NCBI GenBank assembly: GCA_029204225.1
Contig: CM055092.1
Span: 86,352,032-86,416,031, forward strand
DNA: 64,000 nucleotides
DNA from: Diphasiastrum complanatum
Lineage: Eukaryota > Streptophyta > Lycopodiopsida > Lycopodiales > Lycopodiaceae
Direction of reading: 5' to 3'
In this document: positions 10,757-22,450 of the stretch, piece after piece
How the letters are laid out: each line of letters opens with the position of its first letter
How positions within the stretch are numbered: the first letter of the stretch is position 1
Position numbers and translations under genes: made by a program
The notes under the pieces: model-generated
What the model was told of the DNA's origin: nothing
Seen by the model: only the letters and a program-made list of their open reading frames with translations
Database searches by the model: none

Positions 10757-13527
10757 CTCTTCTTGCAATAGCACTTGCAAGTTGCATATGTCGTTTGATG
10801 ATGCGTTCACGATGAGGCACTTCAAATTGAGTTATGCTTTGTCTCGACACATTCACATACACAATATCGGGCTTGTGGGAGACATTGACATCATTCTTTG
10901 TCCAATCAGCCACATGGCGTTTTCTGGGAACACTCTTCTCATTGCCACTCAGAGTGGAAGAACCAGAAGACAATGATGCAAATCAATAGCATCACGCACA
11001 AGATTGACAAATTGTTGCCCTTGCATGGCGGATGCTTTATTGGACATTACTCTACTGATCAACTTTTCAAGGCTAGGCCCTATTCCTATGTGTCGACCTT
11101 TAGTGTAGAAAGCATATTTAGCACTTTGCAAAATGGCGTTGATCAGATCACCCACACATGCATCATAGAGAGACAATTGCGAACGATAGGCCTCAACAGC
11201 AAGCCAACTACCATGCCGAGACTCTGACAAATTCACTGTGGACATAAGGACAATATCATTGTCCTCAACCATCTGTCAATCAATGGAGCACAAATTATGA
11301 TCTTAGAGAAAATTACAAACAATGAAATAAAAATTTATAGCAAAATCTTGCACACTCTCACCGCATTCATGTATCTTCCCCAATGAGAATATCTTATGTG
11401 CCACCAAGATAGCCACGCTTCCAATGCTGGTATTTGGCTAGAATATGCACCTCTTGATCGCTAGAAGGCCCTCACTATGTTGTACTTTGCATTGGCATCG
11501 ATCATGTCCACCACTAGTCTCCAATCCTCACATGAGAAACATGTTTACCTCGTTTGTCTTGTATGATGCATTGGTCTGTATGTTTCTTCAAACTATCTTT
11601 AAAATGAAAAAGACAAGACCACTCACGTCCCTCCATGGGCACATCATCTCCGATATCATAGATCCTCCTGACAGTTGCCCAATTGGCACATGCTTCATCT
11701 GCCATAAACCCTCTAAATTGTACTGATTCCAAACCATGTTTTTGCATGACAACATTCAGCAGTTTCCAGAACTTTACTTGCACCTTTGTGTCTTCCACCT
11801 TCATCTCACAAATAGCTATAGTTTGCAAGCTTTGTATATTGTACAAGGAAGTTCCGATTCTTAGATAGATAGCGATTGGTTAGAATGATATGAAAAGAAA
11901 TCGTCCAATGGAATATACAGACCTGGGATCATAAACATGGGCTACCATTGTGGTCCAGCCACGTATTATTATAACATGATCAAAACATATCCATGAGTGT
12001 TTTAGTGCACCACCTTCTGCATTTGTTTGACAGTAGTCACACCTGAAGCCGACCCAACAGTAGACATCTTGAAGATAAAACATCTTTCATTATCGATATT
12101 TGAAACCTGCCCAGGGAACAAGGATCCTTGGAAATAGTCATACTGACACTTCTTTTTAAGTTTCAGAATGGAATTCACAGAATCCATGTTGGCTTGATTG
12201 TTGGTTTTGAGGTCATCTATCCACTTTCTCAACCTGACATTATCCAGTGAAAGAACCATTCATTAGCACACAACAGAACATGCAGAACATATGTTAAAAA
12301 AAAACCGATAATGAAAACAATCTAGGTAGATTAATTTTTATATACCACCTTCTTTGATTCATCAAGGGTTGTAATTGGTCCAACATAGCTGAAAATTTAT
12401 CAGCATCTAACATCTCAATCGTAGAGCCATTTTCAGAGAGCAACTGATTCATTATCAATCTTTGCAGCCTCTTTTTCAATTTTCTTTTGTCCAACACCAG
12501 GCAATTTAGAAACTTGATCTTCAACCAGATTTTTGACAATATTCCGTGTATGCAAACATTCACCTTCAACCACCTCATGACAATGTGACCCTAAATGAAT
12601 TGCGAGCCTTGTATATCGAACATCATGTGATATAACATAATATATTTTGGCAAGACAAGACCCAACACATGTTGGTCTAAAACTATAATGATAACACGAA
12701 AATCCACCATGATGTTTCTGCACAGTACCAAGAGGACAACGCACGCTCAATCTTCCCTTCCATTTGGTTCTGTTTGCATTTCCAAAAGATTGTAAATTGC
12801 TGCACAATTCATTCTCGCATATAAAAGAGCCTCCACAATATGACTTTCGAACATCACCGGCAAAACCAGAAATAGTGGTTGTTACATAAAGTACCCAAGG
12901 GTGGCCATCCTTGCTCTGTTCCATTCCCTCCATTGAACTGTGTTTTTCAGAAATGTTTGGCAATTCATAGATGACATCACCATCGTATCTGCTCGGAAGC
13001 TCATCTACAATGAGAATATTTCTCACTCCATTAACAAGCTTTCATAATTTGCTGTTGATGGGAAGACTATTGATCAAGTCAAATACATGCATTGTGTCTG
13101 ATACATGAGTGGTTGTACTGGAAAGTTTTTGTGCAACAGGAGAAGGGCTTGCATCCCAATGTGGATTGGGAGATCTGTCGTAATTCAAATCCATTATAAC
13201 CATTGCATCTTGATTTGTGTGATTGGAGGTGCCAATACTAGATTCAATTTGTATAGAAATGTTTTTGCTTAGACTATGTTCGACAATGAAAAATTTTGTA
13301 GCATAATGTTTAAATGTTCCACAAGGAATCAAAATGGGAGCGCTGGCAGATATTTGAGAGATTAAATGATAAGCCCGAAAGTTCTGATTTGCCAGCAAAA
13401 AATGTGTGTTGATCACATCCTCTGCAATCCTTGTGGTATCTCTATCCTCTCCTTCATAGAAAAATTCTGAGTCACGAAACATGATCCTTATGGTTGCCAT
13501 GAAACCTTGAATTTGAAAGATGATCAA
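10757..13527 (-). pseudogene. Mutator-like (MULE) transposase gene, decayed (MULE-1)
   Basis: Fragments on - fit one gene. At 13042-13527 is an N-terminal part. At 12433-13026 is a Cys-rich zinc-binding part with 'YCGGSF-C-N-LC' spacing near residues 63-75, a later 'CLAKIYYV' and 'LGSHCHEV'. At 11880-12259 is a segment ending 'GWTTMVAHVYDPR' near residues 43-55 of its frame. At 11514-11846 are 'TIAICEMKVEDT', 'FMADEACANWATV' (candidate catalytic Asp) and 'CLFHFKDSL', the CxxH that marks MULE transposases. At 10949-11272 is 'NLSESRHGSWLAVEAYR'. The tail at 10757-10973 is basic. Some gaps between fragments may be introns rather than decay. No terminal inverted repeats were identified. Confidence 0.55.
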
Positions 13528-13948
13528 TAAAACTTAGGAGAGAAAAAGTAGTCTGAAGAGGGAGAATTTTACACCAAGGAATGCTTACATGTAAATGTTC
13601 AACTTCATAGAGTGTGTAGTGGTACCTTAAAGATGTTGAGTGGAAATTGATAACGTTAACTAGGAGAATTATTACTAATAATGGCTTACATGAACCATAG
13701 ATTTGCCCTGGCCAACACCCCACAAGCAGATCTATACTAATAATGGCCAATGCCTCACAGGCAAATCATTGAGCTCTAAGTTTTGCAAACTGCTCACATT
13801 TCAAGAAGCGTGGAGGGGTTCTACCATGCATCGAAATGTCTATCAAATCTACATTTTTCTAACGTTAAGCTTTGTATTTTCGCTATGATCTGTGGGCTGC
13901 CATTGCAAAATTTTTTTGCCTTGGTCAGCGCTCCACATAATCTGCCTA
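13528..13948. other. No gene seen; short repeats around a Tn scar
   Basis: No coding signal is visible. The words GCCCTGGCCAACACCCCAC and AATGGCC recur near 13708-13760 and resemble the arm of the fold-back repeat that starts at 13949, so this may be its decayed edge. Confidence 0.4.
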
Positions 13949-14064
13949 TGGGACGCTGGCCAGGGCAAAAAAATTTTGCCCTGGGAGCCCACCTCCATAG
14001 CACGCCGACGTGCTATGGAGGTGGGCTGCTAGGGCAAATTTATTTTGCCCTGGCCAGCGCCCAA
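13949..14064. repeat. Fold-back element (long inverted repeat)
   Basis: The centre is a perfect 18-bp stem, GCCCACCTCCATAGCACG (13987-14004), with the 4-base loop CCGA and its complement at 14009-14026. The arms continue outward with small mismatches through two AT-centred GGGCAAA...TTTGCCC palindromes to the GCTGGCCAGCG ends, giving about 55-bp arms. A single arm recurs at 14388-14442. This looks like a fold-back or hairpin transposable element rather than a gene feature. Confidence 0.75.
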
Positions 14065-14387
14065 CAGACAGACATAACTTTTCTCATGAAAGAGCTGCCT
14101 TGATGTCCGATATGTCCTTTGTTTGAGCTATGCTTCCAAAGATAGAAAAAAAATATCGTAGGATTTTGGCAGGTTGTTAAGCAAGGTCACTAAAGCTGTA
14201 TTTTTTTCGCTTCACATTTGATCATCACAATTTGGTCTATTGTAGCTTTTAGCTCCTTGGAATGGTTGGATATTCATTTACCTTCTACAATCTTCAACTC
14301 GGTAGTGTTCTCGGATTGGGTTGTCATATCAGGTAGTTACCTCTGAAAAAAAGACAAAACTTTGATTTTTTCAAGAGTTGCCTGTTG

Positions 14388-14442
14388 GGCGTTGGCCAGG
14401 GCAAATTTTTTTTGCCCTGGCAGCCCACCTCCATAGCACAGG
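14388..14442. repeat. Single arm of the fold-back repeat
   Basis: It contains TTGGCCAGGGCAAA, the T-tract, TTTGCCCTGG and CCCACCTCCATAGCAC, as in the left arm of 13949-14004, and stops at the loop-side end. It directly abuts the broken integrase finger at 14445 and so marks the truncation point of that gene. Confidence 0.7.
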
Positions 14443-14444
14443 AT

Positions 14445-14600
14445 ACAAAGGGTTTTGGCCAATAAAAATCCCTTCGTACCAAATCCAATGTATGAGATGT
14501 CCTATGCATGGTGAGTCATGACATTCATAAAGAATTTTATTCTTAACAATATCCACATCAGGCACACAAACCTTCCCTTTCCGAACAAAAGTCCATTTCG
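14445..14600 (-). pseudogene. gypsy integrase zinc-finger fragment (gypsy-B)
   Basis: In the - frames 14371-14565 and 14324-14509 one reads 'ILYECHDSP', 'GHLI' and 'RTSHTLDLVRRDFYWP', the His-His part of the HHCC finger of gypsy integrases. A frameshift lies inside. It is cut at 14442 by the fold-back repeat arm. Its orientation agrees with the gag to the right. Confidence 0.65.
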
Positions 14601-14774
14601 GATAGAGAAGTCATCAGTACCCTTTATATCCTTCCCCCCAGACTGATCACCATGATTATCAGTCCCGCTTGATGAAACTGCTAGAACCCTATAAAATGTG
14701 GGTCTTTCTCATAAAGACCTCTCAGGGAGAGATAAAAGTCTGTACTGATCTCAATGAAGGAAAGTTCGTTCACT
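14601..14774 (+). other. Possible short RT-like remnant
   Basis: A + frame across 14612-14780 stays open for about 55 codons and contains 'GEIKVCTDLNEGKF', which resembles the RT stretch that precedes the first catalytic Asp. The match is short and on the opposite strand to its neighbours, so it may be chance. Confidence 0.25.
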
Positions 14775-15975
14775 TCACCAATTCGACATCAACCACTTGC
14801 CTCTCACACGAAATAATTTATTAGGCTTGAAAGACAGTGCACTAAAGTTACAAGTACAGTCATAATTATTCAACAAATTGACTTCCAATTTACCTGTCGG
14901 TAAATACATAGTCATGAAACTTGACGACTTTGCTTTCCGTCCGGGGCACTGTTTGGCACGATGCCCAGATTTATTGCAGAGGAAATACAGATTCATGTTT
15001 AACCGCCGCCAACCGTGCTTTGTCTTTGACCACCAATTTTTTCTTATTCTTCTTTTTCTTTGGGTGTTGGTATGCTTCTACCTCTAGCTCGTCAAAAAAC
15101 TGCTTCCTATGTTTGTTAGATTTTTCTTGCTTGGGTTTTGGGGCCGTTTGGCCGTGCATTTTTTCGTGATGCAACAACTGTACTATCATAGGATTTCGCC
15201 ACACGGATAACATCCCCTAGTGAATTAAGGATATTTTGTTTGCATTCATTTTGATAGTCAGCTGGCAGTCCGGCAATAAATTGCCACTTTGCTAACTTTC
15301 GATCAAATAGCGACCCCTTGGCCAAAGAGTCCAAGAACTCTTGGACATAACTGTCCAGTTCTCAGCTACCCATTTTGCAGTTGATAAACCAAGTATACAA
15401 CTCAAAATTGTCTATTGTGACAAAAGCTTTTCGGAATTCCGTCAGGAATCCAGCCCAAGTCACCGGTTTCGTGGAAAGTTTCTTCCACCAAGAAGAGGCT
15501 TTGCCTTCTAAAAATAATAGAACCGATGAAATTCGTTTATCCTCTAGGAAGTTATGCAAGCTAAAGTAGCTTGTCCAATAGTTTATCCAGTCTTCAACAA
15601 CTTCCGGACGTTTAAACTTTTTATCGCCGGAAAATATTTTCGGTTGGTAGCCCAAGTTGTTAGAGTTAATAGCATGTAGTTGATTAAATAGATTTTGCAT
15701 TTGTTTATCCCGTTGTTTATTGCTCTGATGAAGTTCTAAAACTGCCTTGCCTAAAGTTTGCAACAGTTTTTCTGAGTCTAGGGTGTCATCACTGTCGGGT
15801 GAGGCCTACTGAATTTTGGTATTTCCCCCATCACTTCCTGGTGATGCTGGGTGAATCTCGGTAGCACCCCCCTCCAAAATTTTATCGGTGTCCATTTGCT
15901 TGCCAATTGAAAATTAAATAAACTTCGTTCGGATAATGCATTCATTACGGGTATAATAATTGCTAAATTAAGCAA
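14775..15975 (-). pseudogene. gypsy-B gag with mutated zinc knuckle
   Basis: Frames 15778-15975, 15362-15763, 15116-15334 and 14775-14996 follow one another on -. The middle one has the retrotransposon gag core ('DWINYWTSYFSLHNF', 'LLFLEGKASSWWKKL', 'WAGFLTEFRKAF' near residues 57-113). The last holds a CCHC knuckle near 14941-14985 in which the first Cys is Tyr while Cys, His and the last Cys remain. It would form the particle shell. A matching scrap of the N-terminal part lies at 56095-56560. Confidence 0.75.
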
Positions 15976-16129
15976 TGTCTACAAAAAAACTAATTTTTTA
16001 GACCATACGTGCTTTCATTAACAAATTATACCAATGAATCGGCAGATGGGTACTTAAGCACTAAAAAACCAAAATTAATCGTTAACGAAAATCCATTAAC
16101 AACTGTTAAGAAGAGCGGAATCCGCGCGC

Positions 16130-17235
<1,106 letters not shown>

Positions 17236-17248
17236 GGCTCTGATACCA
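17236..17248 (-). promoter_or_regulatory. gypsy-B primer-binding site (initiator tRNA-Met)
   Basis: Read on -, TGGTATCAGAGCC follows an LTR end at about 17251. Initiator tRNA-Met priming is common in plant LTR elements. Confidence 0.8.
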
Positions 17249-17717
17249 ATAACAGGATTCTAGCCTAAGCATACCATACACAGCAACACCACAAGGGAAC
17301 ATGTGTGGATAAACCAACCCAACCATCAGATCTAGCCCCCAAGCTATGGATCAATCAAAGTCATGGAAAGAGGAGTCACACCAACAGCATGTAGCTACCA
17401 ATCACAAAATCAAGCATACACTAGTGAGAGCCCAGCAGGTATACTTATACCGTCCAAAGCCCATGCACCACTAGTAGTGCACTGTGACACATCACTGTAC
17501 ACCTCTACAACCTATCTAGGCCACGTCATCTAGTTTCCTAATGACTCACTGATAGACCCATACCATCTCCACCACCATGTGTTTAGGCCTACAACCATTA
17601 ATTATGACCATGTACACATAAGGGTCCCAATTCCCTTATAGTCACAATTAACTTACGGGTTGTTGGTCTACCGGTCCCTAGCATGGACACGCTACCCGAG
17701 ACCAATCATGGGCATCA

Positions 17718-17722
17718 CATCT
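17718..17722. repeat. Target-site duplication CATCT, left copy
   Basis: Perfect match to 18790-18794 on the other side of the solo LTR. Confidence 0.9.
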
Positions 17723-18789
17723 TGTTGGATTTACTCCTTCTACTCTCCTAAATCCCATTTTTAATCTGCCTCCATTCTTGCTGCATATTTACTAACGTTG
17801 TCACGCAGCTTGCATATTTACACGCAAATTCGCACAGACGAATAAAGGGCGAAAGAATAGTGAACACCGTGTTTTTACACAGGTTATGGTGACAGGCAAA
17901 AAGGGGACACTATCCTACAGAATGCCAAAGGTGCCGTAAAAGCTAAGGCACCCTGTAAATCTTATCCTAAGGCCATTCGTAAGAGTGACCCACTTTTTGC
18001 ATCATCACCAATGTTCACTTCATCACTGGCTAACGTCGCACCCTTTTTACGCTCACTCCATGCAGTTGCGCTAGCAGATTGGACAACGATTGCAACCACC
18101 CACGATCTCCTACAGACAACACATCCACTCTGTACTTTCACATCTGCACACCTGTAATATTATGTATATATACATATTCTGGACACTGTTTAGATGATGA
18201 TGATCAGATGATCAAGTGAGTGAAGAAGAGACTAAGAGAAGAGGTTTCATTCCTCATTACTAAAAAAAAAAATAAGCTTCATAAGGCACGCGGTTTCGTC
18301 CGCTATTGTATTGTGCTTTGCCGCATTATTAACTTGTATACATGATATACTTAATCTGATACAACTCATTGTTCTGCATTCAGATCTGTGTTAATATTAC
18401 TATGCTTGTTCTTCATTTTGTCTGATCTTTCTAGCTGCTCTTTCTGGTAATAGACGATCAACTTTTAGTCTTGTCTTTTGCGAACAATTTGCGACTAATT
18501 ATCAGTCGAGCACGGTCTAGCTCTTCGCGAATCATTCGCGACAGATAATTTGTCTTGCAATTCGCGACAAATTGTTCATCTAGCGCTTCATCCATTAAAT
18601 GTTGTGCTACGTAATCTAGAATGACTGTGATTTCTATCACTAAAGTTCTCTTCATTCTGATAGGCATAGTCATGCTTATGGTCAAATAATTCATTCCGCT
18701 ACGCACAAACATTTTCTGTTCTAGTTCGCTTCTCGTTCGAGTTTGTTTCTCGTTCGTGTTCGTCATTTATTCTCCCCCTCTCTCCAACA
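17723..18789 (+). repeat. Solo LTR of the copia-A family (copia-A2)
   Basis: It runs from TGTTGGATTTA to CTCTCCAACA and is homologous along its length to the copia-A1 LTRs in opposite orientation. It carries no internal domain, PBS or PPT and is bordered by a perfect 5-bp duplication, the signature of a solo LTR left by LTR-LTR recombination after insertion. TATA-like TATGTATATATAC is at 18161-18173. Confidence 0.95.
18161..18173 (+). promoter_or_regulatory. TATA-like element in the solo LTR
   Basis: The run TATGTATATATAC occurs at the same position as TATA-like runs in the other copia-A LTRs (near 8919 and 41350). It would place the start of R about 30 bases downstream. Confidence 0.5.
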
Positions 18790-18794
18790 CATCT
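18790..18794. repeat. Target-site duplication CATCT, right copy
   Basis: Pairs exactly with 17718-17722. Confidence 0.9.
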
Positions 18795-18991
18795 ACTATA
18801 TGTTTGGGACCTTATTTGGCTAATTTGGGCCTTACAACCATTATTACAAGTCTGCTATTCACAAATATAGCGAATTGTTCGAGCCTCTTTGTTAACAATC
18901 CTAATGACTAATTCTAGTCTAATTTAGCTCCATGGCTACATTTAGCTATTCATTAGTAAGCTCATGGGCTAATTACATGCAACACATGACA

Positions 18992-18999
18992 CTCCCCCT
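18992..18999 (-). promoter_or_regulatory. gypsy-C polypurine tract
   Basis: Read on -, AGGGGGAG lies directly before the TG of the LTR. Just upstream, the frame ends 'FEDKNA' then a stop, the usual tail of gypsy pol. Confidence 0.75.
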
Positions 19000-19449
19000 A
19001 CTTTAAGCATTTTTGTCCTCAAAAATGAAAACCATGTAGTTCATTGTGAGTGCCATGCTTCATGAATCATTTGACGAAAGTCAAAAAATCTTTGGCCACC
19101 TTGCTTCAGTTCGGTCCCCAAAGATAAATTTTTTATATATACAATGATGGTCGATAGTAATATTGATCTCAAAAGCTCTCGGATCATCAATCTTGGAAGA
19201 TAAATGCCATCTGTTGTTGGTGTTGAGACATGATTGGATGATTAAAAGACGTATGTTACAATTCCTTGATTCCTTTCGATCCTTCATCCGTTGAAGAATT
19301 TTTCTCTGAAATACTTTCGTTCAAACCAGCACTTTGGTGGGCTAGGAGTTTGCATGTTGACAGTTCTGGAGAGTTTTGCTAATGGAGAGTTGAACACACT
19401 TGCATAAGAATTTCCTATTGAGACTCCATCTGATCCTTAATTGTATCTT

Positions 19450-20084
19450 TTAGGGATCGATTGGCAGAACGAAAATATTTTCGCAAAATTTTTGGATGCC
19501 TAGAATGCGGCAAGCAATCAGCTGTTGACGAATGTGATCTTGAAGACCATGTAAATAGTGTTGGATAGATAGCTCTTCATTAAGCCACTTCATTTTAGAT
19601 GATATTAAAAGAAACCTCGCATTATATGTCGTCACCGAACCAGTTTGTTCCAGCATATACCAAGAGTCCATATAATAATCTATGAATATTTCTGCACAAA
19701 ACTCCTTGAAATCGTCCCATGACTTGGGTTCATACTCTGGATGACGTAATACTAATTGCCACCAATCATAGGCTTTTCCTTGGAAATGAGATAATGCCAT
19801 TGCAATTTTGCCCTAATTAGGGATTGAATGTAGTCAAAAATTCTCATCCACGATAAATAACCAGTCATCAATATGTAATGAACTCATTTCTCCTTCAAGG
19901 GTTGGTATGTTCCCAAAAGGAACATTGTCAAATTTTGTTGAATATTAATTTGTTGATGTTGATTTGTCTCTGACAAACTACTCACACCATTGTAATATGA
20001 ATTAAGAATGGTCACTATGCTCCCACAACTGGTATTGTCTCCTGTTTGTAACCTAGTGGTGCCAGCAATTAGTTTAAGAGCCAT
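19450..20084 (-). pseudogene. gypsy-C gag core
   Basis: The frame 19450-19800 has the retrotransposon gag core: 'ALSHFQGKAYDWWQ' near residues 2-15, 'SWDDFKEFCAEIF', then 'YLHGLQDHIRQQL'. A preceding segment (19801-19884) reads 'HIDDWLFIVDENF' with two stops, showing that the N-terminal half of the core is broken. It differs clearly in sequence from the gypsy-B gag. Confidence 0.72.
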
Positions 20085-20442
20085 AAAGGAAGCATCTTAT
20101 GTTTGCATGGATCTACTGTTGAATGCCATTGTACAAAGAGAAGATTGGTGTCCAGATCTTCTTCAACTTTGTATTGTTCGGAACCAGCTTCGTTATCATC
20201 ATTGTAGTCTCTATCATCACCGATGTAGTGATTGGGATCCGCTCCTGTCTCTTGACAATATTTTCCTCTGTTGTATGCATTGTAACCCAGAGAATTTGTT
20301 CATCGTAATCACAACTTCCAAGGATATCATTTGGTTGACCTATTGGCTCATATTGGTCCTCATGTTGCCATTCAAAGTCATAATCAACAATGCTATAACC
20401 GTTTTCATCTGGGCCATCATTATATTCGTCTGCATCACCAAG

Positions 20443-20721
20443 CTAATATTCTTGATCATCTAGTTGAAAAACATAATCTCCATTGGAATATTGTCCATGC
20501 TCGTCCGTATCATTATATTGCACTTCACCATGTTGACAATCGCCACCATCGTCCCGTTGTTCCTCATCTTGTTGACAATCACTACCACCATCATCACACC
20601 AATCGCTTTGATTATCATACTCATAATCATTCCCATCCCATTGATCTTCATAATCGGACATATATTCATGATCAGCATCCATGGTATATTGACAAGGTGT
20701 CTGTGGGTTATGGCTCCACAA
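20443..20721 (-). pseudogene. Acidic low-complexity N-terminus of gypsy-C gag
   Basis: The 92-residue frame is dominated by Asp, Glu, Gln, Tyr and Gly with imperfect 'DYED/DGGD' repeats and no hydrophobic core. It precedes the gag core in the same orientation, as disordered acidic regions do in some gypsy gags. The complementary-strand frames (His- and Ile-rich) are shadows of this composition. Confidence 0.45.
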
Positions 20722-20859
20722 AACTGAATGAAGTGAAAAGAATTTGGAACAATTATAAATTTCACTAGTAAAATCACAAATTTGCTAGTAACAAATTTGT
20801 TCTTCTCCACCGTCCCAAAATTTGAGTCCCCGATTAATGTAACTTGCCAAATTTAGGCC

Positions 20860-21528
20860 CTAAGGTCAGACAATGGTGGAGAATATATCTCTACTGAGTT
20901 TAAGGAGTATTGCCAAAGCCAAGGCATTGAGCAGCAATTCATCGCTCCTTACAGTCCTCAGTCTAACGGCTTAGCTGAGATGAAGAACCGTACCATGGTT
21001 GAATACGCCAAATGTATGCTAGCGCATGCATTGCTGCCTAAGAGAGAAGCTGTCTTCACTGCAACTTACGTCCAGAACAGATGTTTGACCAAGGCCCTCT
21101 CAGGCAAGACACCCCACGAGGTGTGGACAGGTTCTAAGTCTTATGTGAAGAACCTGAGAGCGTTCGGATGTGTTGCCTACGCACAGATCCCAAAAGACAT
21201 GAGGAAGAAATTGGACTTCCAAGGTCTCAAGACCATCCTGATTGGATATACTTCATCTGATAATACATACAAGTTGTATGATCCTGATACCCAACAAATC
21301 TTGTATAGCCGCGATATAGTCTTTATCGAGGATCAGTTCGTCAACATCAAAGGCAAGGATATTGCTCCAGGAGATCCTTCATCATCTGTCATTGACATGA
21401 CAATCCGAGCTTCTGGCTTAGGCGTGTCCATTGTCGACTCACTATTTGACAGCGAATCAGACAAAGACGTTGCTGCTACCCAGCAACAAGTCCCAGGAGT
21501 GGTTCATCAGTCAATTCCACCCAGATGA
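20860..21528 (+). pseudogene. copia-A3 integrase, 5'-truncated
   Basis: It opens at the second catalytic Asp ('RSDNGGEY' type, 20867-20890) and continues through 'SNGLAEMKNRT', in which the catalytic Glu is kept but Arg is Met, then 'VWTGSKSYVKN' and 'FQGLKTILIGYTS', to a Ser/Asp-rich linker ending at 21528. The first catalytic Asp and the HHCC finger are absent because the fragment starts here. Confidence 0.83.
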
Positions 21529-21537
21529 TCAAGCCGA

Positions 21538-22450
21538 GTGCACACACAGCCCACAAGGTATACTCCTGAGTCTGCATGTCTCTTGATACAGGAACCGACA
21601 ATAGTCGAAGAGGCACTCAACCAACCAGACTCTGATCTTTGGAGAGAAGCTATGGACAGAGAGTATTCCTCTCTGATCAAGAACCAGACGTGGTCACTAG
21701 TCGAAGCTCCTATTGGCTACAATATTATTGATTGCAAATGGATCTTCAAGGTCAAGTATAATGCCAATGGAGCAACTGATCGAAGGAAGGCAAGACTTGT
21801 AGCACGAGGATTCACTCAGATCTCCAACGTCAACTACAATGAGACATTTAGTCCACCAGTAGTCAAACATTCGTCGATCCAAGCCCTCTTGTCTTATGCT
21901 GTAGCTGCCAACCTCAAAGTACATCAACTTGATGTATAAACAGCTTATCTGAATGGAGTTATACAAGAAGACATCTACATGATCCAGCCCGAAGGATACG
22001 TTTTGGAAGGTATGAAAAATCATATCTGTAAACTCCATAAAGCACTCTACGACTTAAAACAGTCTGCCAGAGCTTGATTTCAGAGGATCAACACATTACT
22101 CATCGAACAAGGATTCCAACCAAGCACTACTGATTGCAACGTCTATTCCAAGTTGGTGCAGCAATCCTTCATTATATCACCTTATATGTGGACGATACAT
22201 TGCTTTTCAACAACAATACCAATTTGGCCAAGGATTCTAAGCAAATGGTGTTTTTAGAGTTCGACATGACTGATCTGGACGAAGCTCACTTCTGTCTAGG
22301 CATTCAGATCCACAAAGACAACGAGACGACTGATTTATATCACTCAACAAAGATATCTTCACAATGTTCTTAAAAGATACAATCTAATGAATTGTAAGTT
22401 AGCTGATCCAGACCTGCATTTGTCAAAGGACCAATGTCCCCAGACCCCGC
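21538..22450 (+). pseudogene. copia-A3 reverse transcriptase, 3'-truncated
   Basis: The frame 21538-21939 carries 'DLWREAMDREYSSL', 'DCKWIFKVKYNANG' and 'KARLVARGF'. A TAA stop replaces Gln in 'DVQTAYLNG' at 21937-21939. The frame then continues with 'LHKALYDLKQ', where the usual Gly is Asp. In 22134-22373 the catalytic 'LYVDDTLLF' is intact after a frameshift. The end 'DLHLSKDQCP' lies at 22410-22440 where copia-B begins. Confidence 0.83.

Larger units (their letters stand above)
17251..18991 (-). repeat. LTR between gypsy-B and gypsy-C, interrupted by a solo LTR
   Basis: On the left it abuts the gypsy-B PBS and on the right the PPT of gypsy-C. Without the nested solo LTR and one duplicate target site it is about 669 bp. 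The right end reads ...CATGACA before the PPT, so in element orientation it begins TGTCATG. The left end reads AACAGG, so the terminal CA is not intact. Whether it is one shared LTR or two partial LTRs joined cannot be settled by eye, since the two gags differ. Confidence 0.5.
19000..20840 (-). mobile_element. gypsy-C, internally deleted Ty3/gypsy element
   Basis: Gag on - is followed within about 450 bp by the gypsy pol tail ('GAGGACAAAAATG' type ending) and PPT, with no protease, RT, RNase H or integrase between. This is a deletion derivative that could move only with help from a relative. The 5' end is cut at about 20840-20860 by the copia-A3 fragment. Confidence 0.65.
20860..22450 (+). 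mobile_element. copia-A internal fragment (copia-A3), no LTRs
   Basis: It begins abruptly inside the integrase core and ends inside the RT thumb at the junction with copia-B. Sequence and domain order match copia-A1 in opposite orientation. Both ends are truncations rather than LTR ends, so this is a deletion remnant. Confidence 0.88.

Noticed and set aside
13949-14064. Rho-independent terminator or microRNA precursor
   Set aside because: The arms contain nested AT-centred palindromes and a duplicate single arm exists elsewhere, which fits a fold-back repeat better. A small-RNA origin cannot be excluded without expression data.
20331-20810. His-rich and Ile/Met-rich open frames
   Set aside because: They are other-frame readings of the acidic gypsy-C gag N-terminus, produced by its biased GAT/CAT/ATC composition.
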